A DNA stretch of 40,008 nucleotides from Treponema sp. GTDB lineage: Bacteria; Spirochaetota; Spirochaetia; Treponematales; Treponemataceae. Below the pieces are notes generated by a model. That model saw nothing but the letters and a program-made list of their open reading frames with translations. It was not told the DNA's origin and did not search any database. Location: contig JAFLSN010000022.1 in assembly GCA_022510905.1 (NCBI GenBank), positions 1 to 40,008 on the forward strand, written 5' to 3'. Made by a program: the position numbers and the translations under genes. The first letter of the stretch is position 1. The number at the start of each line of letters is the position of its first letter. This document shows, piece after piece, positions 1 through 8,001 of this stretch.

Positions 1-2217
1 CTCAATGCCGTTCATGTCGGGCAGTTTCAGGTCGATTATGAAGACGCCGTAACTGTCGCCCATTTCCTTCGCCTGCTTTGCGTGGAGAACGGCTTCCTTT
101 CCGCTCAAAGTCCATTCCGGGCGCAGTCCCATCTGCGCGAGCATCTTCATCGTGCTGTCGCATGTGTTGAAGTCGTCGTCAACCACGAGCGCGTGGATTC
201 CTGTAAGCTCCACGATTTTTTGGTCGCCCTTGCTCTTTCCTTCCACTATTTTGAATTTCACGCTGACGATGAATTCCGTGCCTTCGTTCTGCTTGGTCTT
301 CACGCTGATTGTGCCGCCCATGAGGTCAACGATTTTCTTTGTAATCGCCATGCCAAGTCCCGTGCCCTGTATGCCGCTGACGGTGGAGTTGCGCTCGCGC
401 TCGAATGCGTCAAAGACGCGCTTTGCGAACTCCTCGCCCATGCCGATTCCGTTGTCCTTCACATGGATTTCGTAAGAACCGTAATGGTGGCCGTCTTTGT
501 TCGCCTCGGCTTCAGGGAGAGCCTTTTGCTCCACGCGCACGGAAATTTTGCCGCCGTTCGGCGTGTATTTGACCGCATTGGAAAGCAGGTTGAGAAGCAC
601 TTGGTTCAGGCGCAGTTTGTCGCACAGGATGTACTCGTCCTCCACATTGAGCGTGTCCATGTTCAGTTCCTGCTGCTTTGCCTCAACTTGGCCGATTATG
701 ATCGTGTTCAGGTTGTGAAGGATTTCTGGCAGATTGCATTCAGTTTCTTCAAGCTCGATTTTTCCGCTTTCTATGCGGCTCATCTCAAGCACGTCGTTTA
801 TGAGCGAGAGAAGGTGGTCACTTGAAGTTTTGATTTTGCCCAGATACTCCACGATTTTTTCTGTGTCGCTCTGATTTTGCAGCGCGAGGTTCGTGAAGCC
901 TATGATTGCGTTCATGGGCGTGCGGATGTCGTGGCTCATGTTGGAGAGGAAGCTTGTCTTCGCGGCGTTCACCCGCTTTGCTTCTGTGAGGGCTGCCGTA
1001 AGCAGATCATTCTGTTTTTTTTGGGCCAGCAGAATATCCGTCAGGTCTCGTTTTAGCAGAATGTAGAATTTTGTCTCGCGGTCAACCATGTAGAACATGA
1101 AGCGCTTGTTGTAGATTCCGCCGTCAATCGTGCAAACGACATCAACCGTATAAGGTTCGTTTTTTTCAAGCTCGGACTCTATCCGCGCGGGCGAAAGTGC
1201 CTCGAACAGTTCAAGGTGGTTGTACTGGCTTGGGTCTACAAGCGGAATCACCTGGTTTCGGATATAGTTTGTGTAGCTTCCGTTTCGTTCTTTTGGAAAT
1301 ATGCTTCCGTTCTTGATGTTGCCGGCATCGCCTATGACCACGCCGTACTTGTCGCCTACGATGTAGCACACCATATCGTACTGGCTCGAAAGCACTTTGC
1401 TGTTCAGAACTTCTGTGACTTTCTGGCTGTTGTATTCCGTTTCTATTCCGAGTGCAATCACATCATCGGTTTCGGGATCCTTTCGCATGACTGCGGAGTA
1501 TTTGATAAAGCAATGTCTGCCGCTTTGCCTCCGGCTGAAAATAACGAGCGATGTTACGCCTTCACCGTTGTAGTATTTTTGGCGAAGTGTTTCCGGATCA
1601 AACGTGCTGAGGTATTTTTTGCGGTCGGCTTCAAGGGGCATGTTTTCAAGGCGCACGTCGAACAGCTCTTTTATCGTCATTCCCGGCCTGTCGCGCTCAT
1701 ACAAGTCCATTCCCTGCACCGTTTCAACTGTGCCTGTGGTCAGGTTCACGCGGAGCGATGCAAGCCTGTCGTTTGCCAGCGAGTCAAGCTCCTTGTTGAG
1801 CTCCTCGTACATCCGCTGGGTCTGTGCCTGCTGCACCTTCAGGTCGCTCACATCGAAGTACGAGCAGTAGGCGTACTGGATGCCGTCTTCCTCTATAAAA
1901 GCGTAGTGGATGCACACATGGAGCTCGTGGCCCTTCATCGTGGTCTTGCGGATTGTGAGGCTGTTCGACCCGTCGTGGGCGTGATGGTTCTTGAACAGGA
2001 AGGCGACGGCCTCGCGGTCGTCAGGGTGAATGGTGTTCATGGCGCTTCCGTTCTCAAGGCGGATGAAATCGTCCTGCGTTCCTTCCATCATCTGGCAGAA
2101 CTCGGCGGAGCACCATACAGGGTGGTATGTGCCGTCTTTGTCTACACGCATGAGCACTGCGTTGTTGTCCAAAGTTTCAAAGAGCCTTTTAAAAAAATCC
2201 GCGTTGAAGTTAAGCAT
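1..2217 (-). CDS. Hybrid sensor histidine kinase/response regulator with PAS-type sensing region (3' end outside window)
   Basis: This gene encodes a probably cytosolic two-component hybrid kinase; I see no membrane segment in the 739 codons present. Residues about 15-130 look like a PAS domain, including an HPDD stretch typical of PAS_3. About 145-390 is further PAS-like sensor sequence. The H box is SHDIRTPMN with the phospho-accepting His near 429, followed by the N box (LLSNAVKYTPNGG) and G boxes (DNGIGMG, GTGLGMAI). A receiver domain begins with VDDD and has its phospho-acceptor Asp near 729 in IIDLKLPDMNGIE, where the window ends. The ATG at 2217 is chosen for the GAAGGAGA ribosome site at 2223-2230. 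It is transcribed away from ffh from its own promoter (2274-2282), beside a perfect dyad and a decayed tandem repeat. The signal and output are unknown; an output domain beyond the receiver cannot be excluded. Confidence 0.93.
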   Translation of the reverse strand, partial: MLNFNADFFKRLFETLDNNAVLMRVDKDGTYHPVWCSAEFCQMMEGTQDDFIRLENGSAMNTIHPDDREAVAFLFKNHHAHDGSNSLTIRKTTMKGHELHVCIHYAFIEEDGIQYAYCSYFDVSDLKVQQAQTQRMYEELNKELDSLANDRLASLRVNLTTGTVETVQGMDLYERDRPGMTIKELFDVRLENMPLEADRKKYLSTFDPETLRQKYYNGEGVTSLVIFSRRQSGRHCFIKYSAVMRKDPETDDVIALGIETEYNSQKVTEVLNSKVLSSQYDMVCYIVGDKYGVVIGDAGNIKNGSIFPKERNGSYTNYIRNQVIPLVDPSQYNHLELFEALSPARIESELEKNEPYTVDVVCTIDGGIYNKRFMFYMVDRETKFYILLKRDLTDILLAQKKQNDLLTAALTEAKRVNAAKTSFLSNMSHDIRTPMNAIIGFTNLALQNQSDTEKIVEYLGKIKTSSDHLLSLINDVLEMSRIESGKIELEETECNLPEILHNLNTIIIGQVEAKQQELNMDTLNVEDEYILCDKLRLNQVLLNLLSNAVKYTPNGGKISVRVEQKALPEAEANKDGHHYGSYEIHVKDNGIGMGEEFAKRVFDAFERERNSTVSGIQGTGLGMAITKKIVDLMGGTISVKTKQNEGTEFIVSVKFKIVEGKSKGDQKIVELTGIHALVVDDDFNTCDSTMKMLAQMGLRPEWTLSGKEAVLHAKQAKEMGDSYGVFIIDLKLPDMNGIE

Positions 2218-2273
2218 AAAAATCTCCTTCTGGTTGCGCATGCCATGGGCTTTCCGCGCGTTCTATTTGGGAG

Positions 2274-2282
2274 AGTATAGCA
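2274..2282 (-). promoter_or_regulatory. Extended -10 promoter of the hybrid kinase gene
   Basis: On the minus strand the sequence reads TGC-TATACT, an extended -10 element with five of six bases of the consensus hexamer. There is no good -35 at 17-bp spacing, as is common for extended -10 promoters. The predicted start near 2267 gives a leader of about 50 nt carrying a good Shine-Dalgarno site. Confidence 0.55.
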
Positions 2283-2285
2283 TAT

Positions 2286-2318
2286 TTTGCGCTCTTTGTG
2301 GGAAAAAAAGAGCGCAAA
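2286..2318. promoter_or_regulatory. Perfect 12-bp inverted repeat at the kinase promoter (candidate operator)
   Basis: TTTGCGCTCTTT at 2286-2297 is followed by a 9-nt gap and its exact reverse complement at 2307-2318. On the minus strand the dyad begins 4 bp upstream of the extended -10 element and covers the -35 region. No U-tract follows the stem in either direction, so a simple terminator for ffh is less likely than an operator, though a hairpin in RNA reading through from ffh remains possible. Confidence 0.5.
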
Positions 2319-2356
2319 GTCTGGACATCCTGCCTGCCGAATCCAGTTTTCTGCCA

Positions 2357-2464
2357 AAATTTCAATGAATTCTGCCCGTAGGGGCCGTATTGGCGAACAA
2401 AATTTCCATGAAAATTGCCTGTTCAAGTGTACTGGAGGCCAAATTTCGTATGAAAATTGCTTGT
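2357..2464 (-). repeat. Decayed tandem repeat, about 3 units of 41-43 bp
   Basis: The landmark AAATTTC.ATGAA recurs at 2357, 2400 and 2441, spaced 43 and 41 bp. The last two copies agree over about 23 bases (AAATTTC..ATGAAAATTGC.TGT). The spacers also share a GTA.TGG motif. On the minus strand each unit carries TTT(T)GG and, 7 nt before the next T-run, TTTTC. The array lies between the ffh stop and the kinase promoter. Confidence 0.5.
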
Positions 2465-2624
2465 CGCGGTGTGTCGATTTAACTGGTCAAGAGCCTTGAG
2501 CATTATATGGCTGCATTGGGCATGTTAGGTGGTTTTGCAGAAAAATGCAATTTTTTCAGAATCCACACTTGGATTACTGACAGACATGCGTGGCCTTTTA
2601 AAGCGAGCTGGTCTGAGCATGGCG

Positions 2625-3995
2625 CTAGAACTTGAAGCCTTCGGGGAGCTTTCCAAGGCCGCCGCCTGCCATCATCTGCTGCATCATGCGGGCCTGCGCA
2701 CCGCGGTTCCTTGCGAGCTTTTTCATGGTGAGTTTTGTTTTTTCAAACTGTTTTATAAGCTTGTTCACTTCCTGTACGGTGGTGCCGCTTCCTTTCGCTA
2801 TGCGTTTTCGCCTGCTGGGGCCGATAATCAGATGGTTTGCCCGCTCTTTTTTTGTCATGCTCTGGATTATGGCTTCTTGCCGCTTTAGGCCTGCCGTGTC
2901 AAGCTGGTCTGCGCTGATTTGCCCCGCGATGCCTGGCAGCATGTCTAGCAGGGACTGCATGTTTCCCATTTTTTTTACGGACTGGAGCTGGTCAAGCATG
3001 TCTTGAAGCGTGAACTCGTTGCGGCTCATCTTCTGCTGCATTTTTAGCGCTTCTTCGGCGTTCACGGTCTCCTGCGCTTTTTCCACGAGAGACACCACAT
3101 CGCCCATGCCGAGAATTCGGCTTGCAATGCGGTCTGGGTGGAACGGCTCAAAGTCTTCCGTTTTTTCGCCTGTGCCGATGAAGAGTATGGGCTTCCCGGT
3201 GATTGATTTCAGCGAAAGCGCGGCGCCGCCACGTGCATCGGAGTCGAACTTGGTGAGCACCACGCCTGTGAGTCCCAGCTTTTCGTCAAAGCTTTTGGCT
3301 ATGTCAACGGCGTTCTGGCCGGTCATGGCATCGGCGACCAGTATTGTTTCTACCGGAGAGGTCGTCTTTTTTATCTGTACAAGCTCGGCCATCATGTCCT
3401 CGTCAATCTGCAGACGTCCGGCGGTGTCAACAATTATCGTGTCAAGTCCGTTTTTGCGGGCATAGTCGAGGGCGGCCTTTGCAACTTTCACCGCGTCTTT
3501 TGCGCCGTCTTCCTTGTACACGGGAACGTCAATTTTCTGTCCGAGCACACAGAGCTGTTCAACTGCGGCGGGGCGCACAAGGTCGCAGGCAGCCAAAAGC
3601 GGACGGCGGCCGCTTTTTTTGAGCCGCGCGGCGAGCTTGTGTGCTGCGGTGGTTTTTCCCGCGCCCTGAAGTCCGAGGAGCATAACCACGCTCTGCGTGT
3701 CAGGGCCTTTTAGCGCCAGATCTTTTTTTTCGTCACCCAGCATGGAAACAAGCCGGTCGTTTATGATTTTGACGAACTGCTGGCCGGGGTTCACCGCCTT
3801 GAGGACTTTTTCGCCCTTCGCTTCTTCGACTGTGGCGTTTACAAATCGGCGCACAACACGAAGATTCACATCTGCCTCAAGCAAGGCCATTTTAATCTGT
3901 TCGACAGTTTCTTCGATATTTTTTTCGGTGATTGTGCTTTTTCCGCTCAGCGTGCGGATAATTGAACTGAATGTTCCTGTGATTTTTTCAAGCAT
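2625..3995 (-). CDS. ffh: Signal recognition particle GTPase Ffh (SRP54)
   Basis: Ffh is the protein subunit of the signal recognition particle. It binds 4.5S RNA and signal peptides on translating ribosomes and docks them to FtsY at the membrane. The 456 residues are the usual length. The N domain occupies about 1-95. The G domain has the P-loop GLQGAGKTT at 108-116, DTAGR starting at 190 and TKFD at 248-251. From about 300 onward is the methionine-rich M domain, including the RNA-binding IGPSRRKRIAKGSG region, and the C-terminus is LPEGFKF. The ATG at 3995 follows AAGAGGAAAGCC. It lies 32 nt downstream of gpsA on the same strand, so the two are probably cotranscribed. The 4.5S RNA gene was not found in the window. 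Confidence 0.97.
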   Translation of the reverse strand: MLEKITGTFSSIIRTLSGKSTITEKNIEETVEQIKMALLEADVNLRVVRRFVNATVEEAKGEKVLKAVNPGQQFVKIINDRLVSMLGDEKKDLALKGPDTQSVVMLLGLQGAGKTTAAHKLAARLKKSGRRPLLAACDLVRPAAVEQLCVLGQKIDVPVYKEDGAKDAVKVAKAALDYARKNGLDTIIVDTAGRLQIDEDMMAELVQIKKTTSPVETILVADAMTGQNAVDIAKSFDEKLGLTGVVLTKFDSDARGGAALSLKSITGKPILFIGTGEKTEDFEPFHPDRIASRILGMGDVVSLVEKAQETVNAEEALKMQQKMSRNEFTLQDMLDQLQSVKKMGNMQSLLDMLPGIAGQISADQLDTAGLKRQEAIIQSMTKKERANHLIIGPSRRKRIAKGSGTTVQEVNKLIKQFEKTKLTMKKLARNRGAQARMMQQMMAGGGLGKLPEGFKF

Positions 3996-4027
3996 GGCTT
4001 TCCTCTTTTATTGTGTGTTCTGTGCGG

Positions 4028-5086
4028 TCAGTCGTTCTGTATTTTGACCAGTTCGTTCATGCAGTCCAGCGGCGTGATTTCTTTGTTGAGCACACGGTAT
4101 AGCGCATCGCAGATTGGAAGCTTCAGCTTTTTTTGCTCGGCAATCTGGTGTACGTATTTGCATGCGATGGCGCCTTCTGGCAGATAGCCGACTTTCTGCA
4201 CGTTTGCGATAAGGTCGTCCAGGTCTGAAAATCTTGAAAGCATGTCAGTTTTTATCAAGTCACGTCCGAACCTTCGGTTCCTGCCGTATTTTGACTTGCA
4301 TGTTACGTCGAGGTCTCCCACTCCGCTGATCGAGGTGAATGTGGCGGCGTGCGTGGCACCCATGGCGAAACCTATCGTCTGGATTTCGTTGAGTCCCGCC
4401 GCCATAAGGAGACTTTCAGTGTTGTCTCCAAAAATGTCGCTGGATTCGGCGAGAGCGTCGAGGCTTCCGTATACCACGGCGATTACGTTTTTTGCGGCTG
4501 AACACACCTGCACTCCGATTGTGTCAAATGATGCATATGCGAGAATTCCCGGCACGCGAAGCATGTCGCGCACTTTTATGGCGTTGCGGTGGTGCTCGCT
4601 TGCGGCTATCAGGCCTGTGATTTTTCCCATTGCGACCTCTTCCGCATGGGAAGGCCCTGCCACATACACCGTGGCGTTCTTGTATGACGGGGGAAGGGCA
4701 TCTTCCATGGTTTGGAGCACAAAGCGGGGGCCGTCTTCTGCGGGCACAAAGCCTTTTGTGAGCGCGGCGATAATCGTGGTTCCGCTTGCGATGTTCGGCA
4801 CGTCCGCAAAACGCCTGATGGTCGAGGCAAGATACAGCGACGGGCTTCCCATTATAATCACGTCTTTGTCGGCTGCCACAGCGCGGATGTCTGTGCTGGC
4901 AGACAGGCTTGGGTGCAAGACATATCCCGGAAGGTAGCATTTGTTTTCATGTTCCCGGTTGATTGATTCTGCCACATCAGGCTCAAGCGCCCACAGGCTC
5001 GCAGAATGACCGCCACGGGCCAATGCCGTTGCGATGGCTGTACCCCATGCGCCGGCTCCAATCACACCAACTTTACACGCTTCCAT
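4028..5086 (-). CDS. gpsA: NAD(P)-dependent glycerol-3-phosphate dehydrogenase
   Basis: GpsA reduces dihydroxyacetone phosphate to sn-glycerol-3-phosphate, the backbone precursor of phospholipids. The 352-residue protein begins with the Rossmann motif GAGAWGTAIA (residues 10-19). It has the GPSHAEEVA substrate/hinge segment near 144 and the AAKNVIAV segment carrying the catalytic lysine near 200. The C-terminal helical domain includes the KYGRNRRFG stretch near 264, corresponding to the substrate-binding region that commonly reads GxNxxxG in the family. The start ATG at 5086 is preceded by AAAGGACG. It is the first gene of the gpsA-ffh operon, with a probable promoter at 5256-5284 and a leader of about 160 nt. 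It is full length with no oddities. Confidence 0.96.
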   Translation of the reverse strand: MEACKVGVIGAGAWGTAIATALARGGHSASLWALEPDVAESINREHENKCYLPGYVLHPSLSASTDIRAVAADKDVIIMGSPSLYLASTIRRFADVPNIASGTTIIAALTKGFVPAEDGPRFVLQTMEDALPPSYKNATVYVAGPSHAEEVAMGKITGLIAASEHHRNAIKVRDMLRVPGILAYASFDTIGVQVCSAAKNVIAVVYGSLDALAESSDIFGDNTESLLMAAGLNEIQTIGFAMGATHAATFTSISGVGDLDVTCKSKYGRNRRFGRDLIKTDMLSRFSDLDDLIANVQKVGYLPEGAIACKYVHQIAEQKKLKLPICDALYRVLNKEITPLDCMNELVKIQND

Positions 5087-5255
5087 AATGTACGTCCTTT
5101 CGGTTTGCTATGAGCAAAAAACAGGTGCGGGTCTGATTGACCCGAATGCGCTGCGTTTTTGCATCGTTTTTTGCCTCCAGAAATCTGGCGCAGCCGTCTT
5201 GTGCCTCTTGGTCACTGGATGCCAAAAAACGTCTGTCTGTTACAGGCATATGCCC

Positions 5256-5284
5256 AGTATACCTTACAAAGCTTTAAAAGTCTA
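5256..5284 (-). promoter_or_regulatory. Sigma-70-type promoter for gpsA-ffh
   Basis: On the minus strand TAGACT (5279-5284) lies 17 bp from TATACT (5256-5261). This gives four and five matches to the -35 and -10 consensus. Transcription would start near 5249. Confidence 0.5.
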
Positions 5285-5605
5285 TATCAGTTTTTTTAGG
5301 GGGAATAGTGAGTTTTGGTATGGCAGAATGGATTGAATCTGAGGAATCTTAGGCAATCGGACGGAGGCCATAAACAACTTCTTTCTTGTAAGGAAGGTCG
5401 GCCCTTTGCTTCTGTGCTGATGTGAACCGTCTGCTTTAAGTTGCCTTGCTTGTGAATAAAGGCATGGTGCAAGGTCGGCCAGGTACTGAACTTCATTTCA
5501 GGAGGCTTTGAACTTTATTGCCGGAATGCGTTGTAGCTGCGTCTTGTCGATGGGGCATTTTCTATCATGCAGAAACAGATTCCCGTGCACCGCTGTTTTG
5601 GCACC

Positions 5606-5634
5606 TTGAAATTCAGCATGAAAAACTGTACTAT
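5606..5634 (+). promoter_or_regulatory. Sigma-70-type promoter for ilvB
   Basis: TTGAAA (5606-5611) is separated by 17 bp from TACTAT (5629-5634); an overlapping TATATT lies at 5632-5637. The predicted start near 5641 gives a short leader of about 44 nt, which leaves no room for a classic amino-acid attenuator. Confidence 0.55.
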
Positions 5635-5684
5635 ATTTTTTTGAGATTGATGCATACAAAATTTTTGCAAAAAGGGAATACACT

Positions 5685-7412
5685 ATGACTATGACAGGCT
5701 CGCGTGTTGTGATTGAGTGCCTTGTGGAGCAGGGCGTTGATACCATATTTGGCTATCCGGGCGGTGCCATCTTGAACATCTATGACGAGCTGTACAAAAA
5801 CTCCGACCGCATTCGGCACATTCTTACGGCGCATGAACAGGGTGCCGCCCATGCCGCCGACGGTTACGCACGTGCCACGGGAAGGGTTGGCGTGGTGTTC
5901 GCCACAAGCGGCCCGGGTGCCACAAACTTGGTTACAGGTATCGCCACGGCGTACATGGATTCTTCGCCGGTTGTCGCAATCACGTGCAATGTGCCCACGC
6001 CGCTTCTGGGCAAAGACAGCTTTCAGGAAATCGACATAACAGGCGTGACCATGCCTATTACCAAGCATAACTTTATGGTGCATGATGTGCGCGAGCTTGC
6101 ACAGACAATCCGGAAGGCTTTTCTCATAGCGCGGAGCGGACGTCCTGGCCCTGTGCTGATTGACATACCAAAAGAAGTGACTGCGGCCGAAGTGGATTTT
6201 GAAAGCGTGTCTGATCCCGATGCATTTCTGCGTGACGGAGCTGCTTCCGAGCTAAGTCTGCGCCGCATGATTCATGTGCCGGTGCCCTCTGATGCCCAGA
6301 TCCAGGAAGCCGCCGCCGTGATAAATGCCGCGGAGCGCCCGGTGCTGTATGTCGGCGGTGGCGTTACGTTGGGCAATGCCGAAGCCGAGCTTCTATTGCT
6401 TGCCGAAAAAGCTGGCATCCCCGTGTGCCAGAGCCTCATGGCGCGTTCAGCGTTTCCTTCAAGGCATCCGCTGTGCACGTGGATGGTTGGCATGCATGGC
6501 ACAAGGGCAAGCAACATGGCCATCACCGAAAGCGATGTGGTGATTGCTCTTGGCGCACGGTTTTCCGATCGTGTGATTTCAGACCCGGCAAAATTCGCGG
6601 TGAACAGCAAGGTGTTCCATATAGATATTGACCCGGCGGAAATCAACAAAAATATTCCGTCTTCGGGCTCTCTTGTGGGCGACATCAAGAGCATCTTGAA
6701 CAGGCTGCTTCCGCTGGTACAGCCCGCTTCGCACGATGCATGGATTTCAAAAGTTGAAGCATGGAAGTCCGAATATCCCGAGACCTACGACGCAAATCCA
6801 AAAGATTCAATAAACCCAAAATTCCTGTGCGAGCATATCCACTCTGTTGCCGGTGACGACACATTCATCACAACGGAAGTTGGCGAGCACCAGATGTGGA
6901 CGGCCCAGTTCTATCCATTTGGCAAGCCTCGCACGTTTATTACATCCGGGGGCCTTGGCACGATGGGCTTTGGCACTGGAGCCGCCATCGGCATTCAGAT
7001 TGCGCTGCCCGAGGCGAGGGTTGTGCACATCGCAGGCGACGGATCGTTCCGCATGAACTGCAACGAGCTTGCCACAATCGGTCATTACGGCCTTCCAATC
7101 GTGATTGTGGTGGTGAACAACGGCACCCTCGGCAATGTGCGCCTGTGGCAAAAGCTTTTCTACGGAAAGCGCTATTCGGCTACCACGTTGGATTTCGGCC
7201 CTGACTGGGTAAAGCTTGCCGAAGCATACGGCATAACCGGTTACCGCGCCACAAACGCCGATGACTTTGCCTCCGTGTTCGATGTGGCGTTTGCAAGCAA
7301 AAAACCTGCTGTCATCGATGCCAAGGTTGACATCGACGAGCTGGTGCTGCCGATGGTGCCTGGCGGTAAGCCAATCTACAACCAGATATTGAGTCTGCGT
7401 GTGGACGACTGA
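5685..7412 (+). CDS. ilvB: Acetolactate synthase large (catalytic) subunit
   Basis: This TPP- and FAD-dependent enzyme condenses two pyruvates to acetolactate (or pyruvate with 2-oxobutyrate), the first common step of branched-chain amino-acid synthesis. The 575 residues are family length. The N-terminal pyrimidine-binding domain has FGYPGGAIL near 22 and the TPP-activating Glu in TAHEQGAAHA near 51. DSFQEIDITG and the following TKHNF are characteristic of acetolactate synthases. The C-terminal TPP/Mg domain has GDGSFRMN and VNNGTLGNVRLWQ. The last motif departs from the usual LGMVRQWQ at two positions, M to N and Q to L. No regulatory small subunit (ilvN) or other ilv gene lies next to it. 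The start ATG has only a weak AGGGA ribosome site. Another TPP-dependent decarboxylase activity is possible but less likely. Confidence 0.9.
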   Translation: MTMTGSRVVIECLVEQGVDTIFGYPGGAILNIYDELYKNSDRIRHILTAHEQGAAHAADGYARATGRVGVVFATSGPGATNLVTGIATAYMDSSPVVAITCNVPTPLLGKDSFQEIDITGVTMPITKHNFMVHDVRELAQTIRKAFLIARSGRPGPVLIDIPKEVTAAEVDFESVSDPDAFLRDGAASELSLRRMIHVPVPSDAQIQEAAAVINAAERPVLYVGGGVTLGNAEAELLLLAEKAGIPVCQSLMARSAFPSRHPLCTWMVGMHGTRASNMAITESDVVIALGARFSDRVISDPAKFAVNSKVFHIDIDPAEINKNIPSSGSLVGDIKSILNRLLPLVQPASHDAWISKVEAWKSEYPETYDANPKDSINPKFLCEHIHSVAGDDTFITTEVGEHQMWTAQFYPFGKPRTFITSGGLGTMGFGTGAAIGIQIALPEARVVHIAGDGSFRMNCNELATIGHYGLPIVIVVVNNGTLGNVRLWQKLFYGKRYSATTLDFGPDWVKLAEAYGITGYRATNADDFASVFDVAFASKKPAVIDAKVDIDELVLPMVPGGKPIYNQILSLRVDD

Positions 7413-7490
7413 TGTTTTGCACAATGTTTTCGGCACGTCCGCACACCGCTGCTTTGCTTTTGTGGTGGATGCATAAAAAAGGTGGATGTT

Positions 7491-7871
7491 ATGGCAGAAA
7501 TTCATAAATCAGGCGAAGACTATCTTGAAGCTATTCTGATGCTCCAGCAGGAAAACGGTGTGGCCCGCTCTGTTGACGTGGCAAAAAAGCTTGGTGTTTC
7601 AAAACCGAGCGTGAGTCGTGCCATGGGCATTTTGATAGATGACGGTTATGTATCGGTTGGAACCATCGGCTCGCTGGAACTGACCGAGAAAGGCCGAAAA
7701 AAAGCCGAAAGCATATACGGGCGGCACGTTCTTCTTACTAAATTCCTGCAAAAAATCACGGGCGTAAGTGAAAGCCAGGCTGAAGAAAACGCCTGCAAAA
7801 TTGAGCACGACATCGACGAAGACATCAAGAACGGAATCGAGACGTGGATGAAACAAAACGGCGGCGCATGA
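7491..7871 (+). CDS. DtxR/MntR-family metal-dependent transcriptional regulator
   Basis: This is a 126-residue repressor of the family that senses Mn(II) or Fe(II) and controls metal uptake genes. A winged helix-turn-helix fills about residues 5-70 (RSVDVAKKLGVSKPSVSRAMGI as the HTH). The dimerisation/metal domain follows, and there is no SH3-like third domain, as in MntR. Metal-ligand positions can be assigned: Asp10 and Glu13 in EDYLEAI are MntR-like, His79 is conserved, and Cys102, Glu105 and His106 in ACKIEHD are DtxR-like, where MntR normally has Glu in place of the Cys. The ATG at 7491 is preferred over an in-frame GTG at 7482 because the AAAGGTGG ribosome site (7478-7485) overlaps the latter. 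It lies between ilvB and argH; no metal transporter is adjacent, so its targets are probably elsewhere. Confidence 0.88.
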   Translation: MAEIHKSGEDYLEAILMLQQENGVARSVDVAKKLGVSKPSVSRAMGILIDDGYVSVGTIGSLELTEKGRKKAESIYGRHVLLTKFLQKITGVSESQAEENACKIEHDIDEDIKNGIETWMKQNGGA

Positions 7872-8001
7872 AACGCAGTTTTGTCCGCCTGCCAGAACGC
7901 AGCCGTTGCCGCACTTGGTTCATTTTTTTGCGGCAGGCGGCATGGTTTTTAGAAATCCACATCGGTGCGGTAGAATTCATTCCTGCGGAGGACTTGTGAC
8001 A

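Larger units (their letters stand above)
5087..5684. other. Divergent intergenic region between gpsA and ilvB
   Basis: I see no convincing gene in these 598 bases. They hold the gpsA promoter (minus strand, 5256-5284) and the ilvB promoter (plus strand, 5606-5634). A short motif CTTTGCTTCTGTG at 5413-5425 resembles the dispersed intergenic repeat described elsewhere. The segment AAGGTCGGCC occurs twice, at about 5394 and 5472. I looked for a T-box or leader-peptide attenuator ahead of ilvB and found neither. Confidence 0.6.

Noticed and set aside
5087..5684. A T-box or amino-acid attenuator in front of ilvB
   Set aside because: No T-box consensus, leader peptide with branched-chain codons or terminator/antiterminator pair was found, and the predicted leader is only about 44 nt.
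5296..5746. Short minus-strand frames upstream of ilvB as a leader peptide or gene
   Set aside because: They lack ribosome sites and recognisable sequence, overlap the ilvB promoter and run antisense to its leader.
7906..8001. An upstream ATG at 7906 extending ArgH
   Set aside because: The added 32 residues are not family-like and have no ribosome site, whereas 8002 has a good one.
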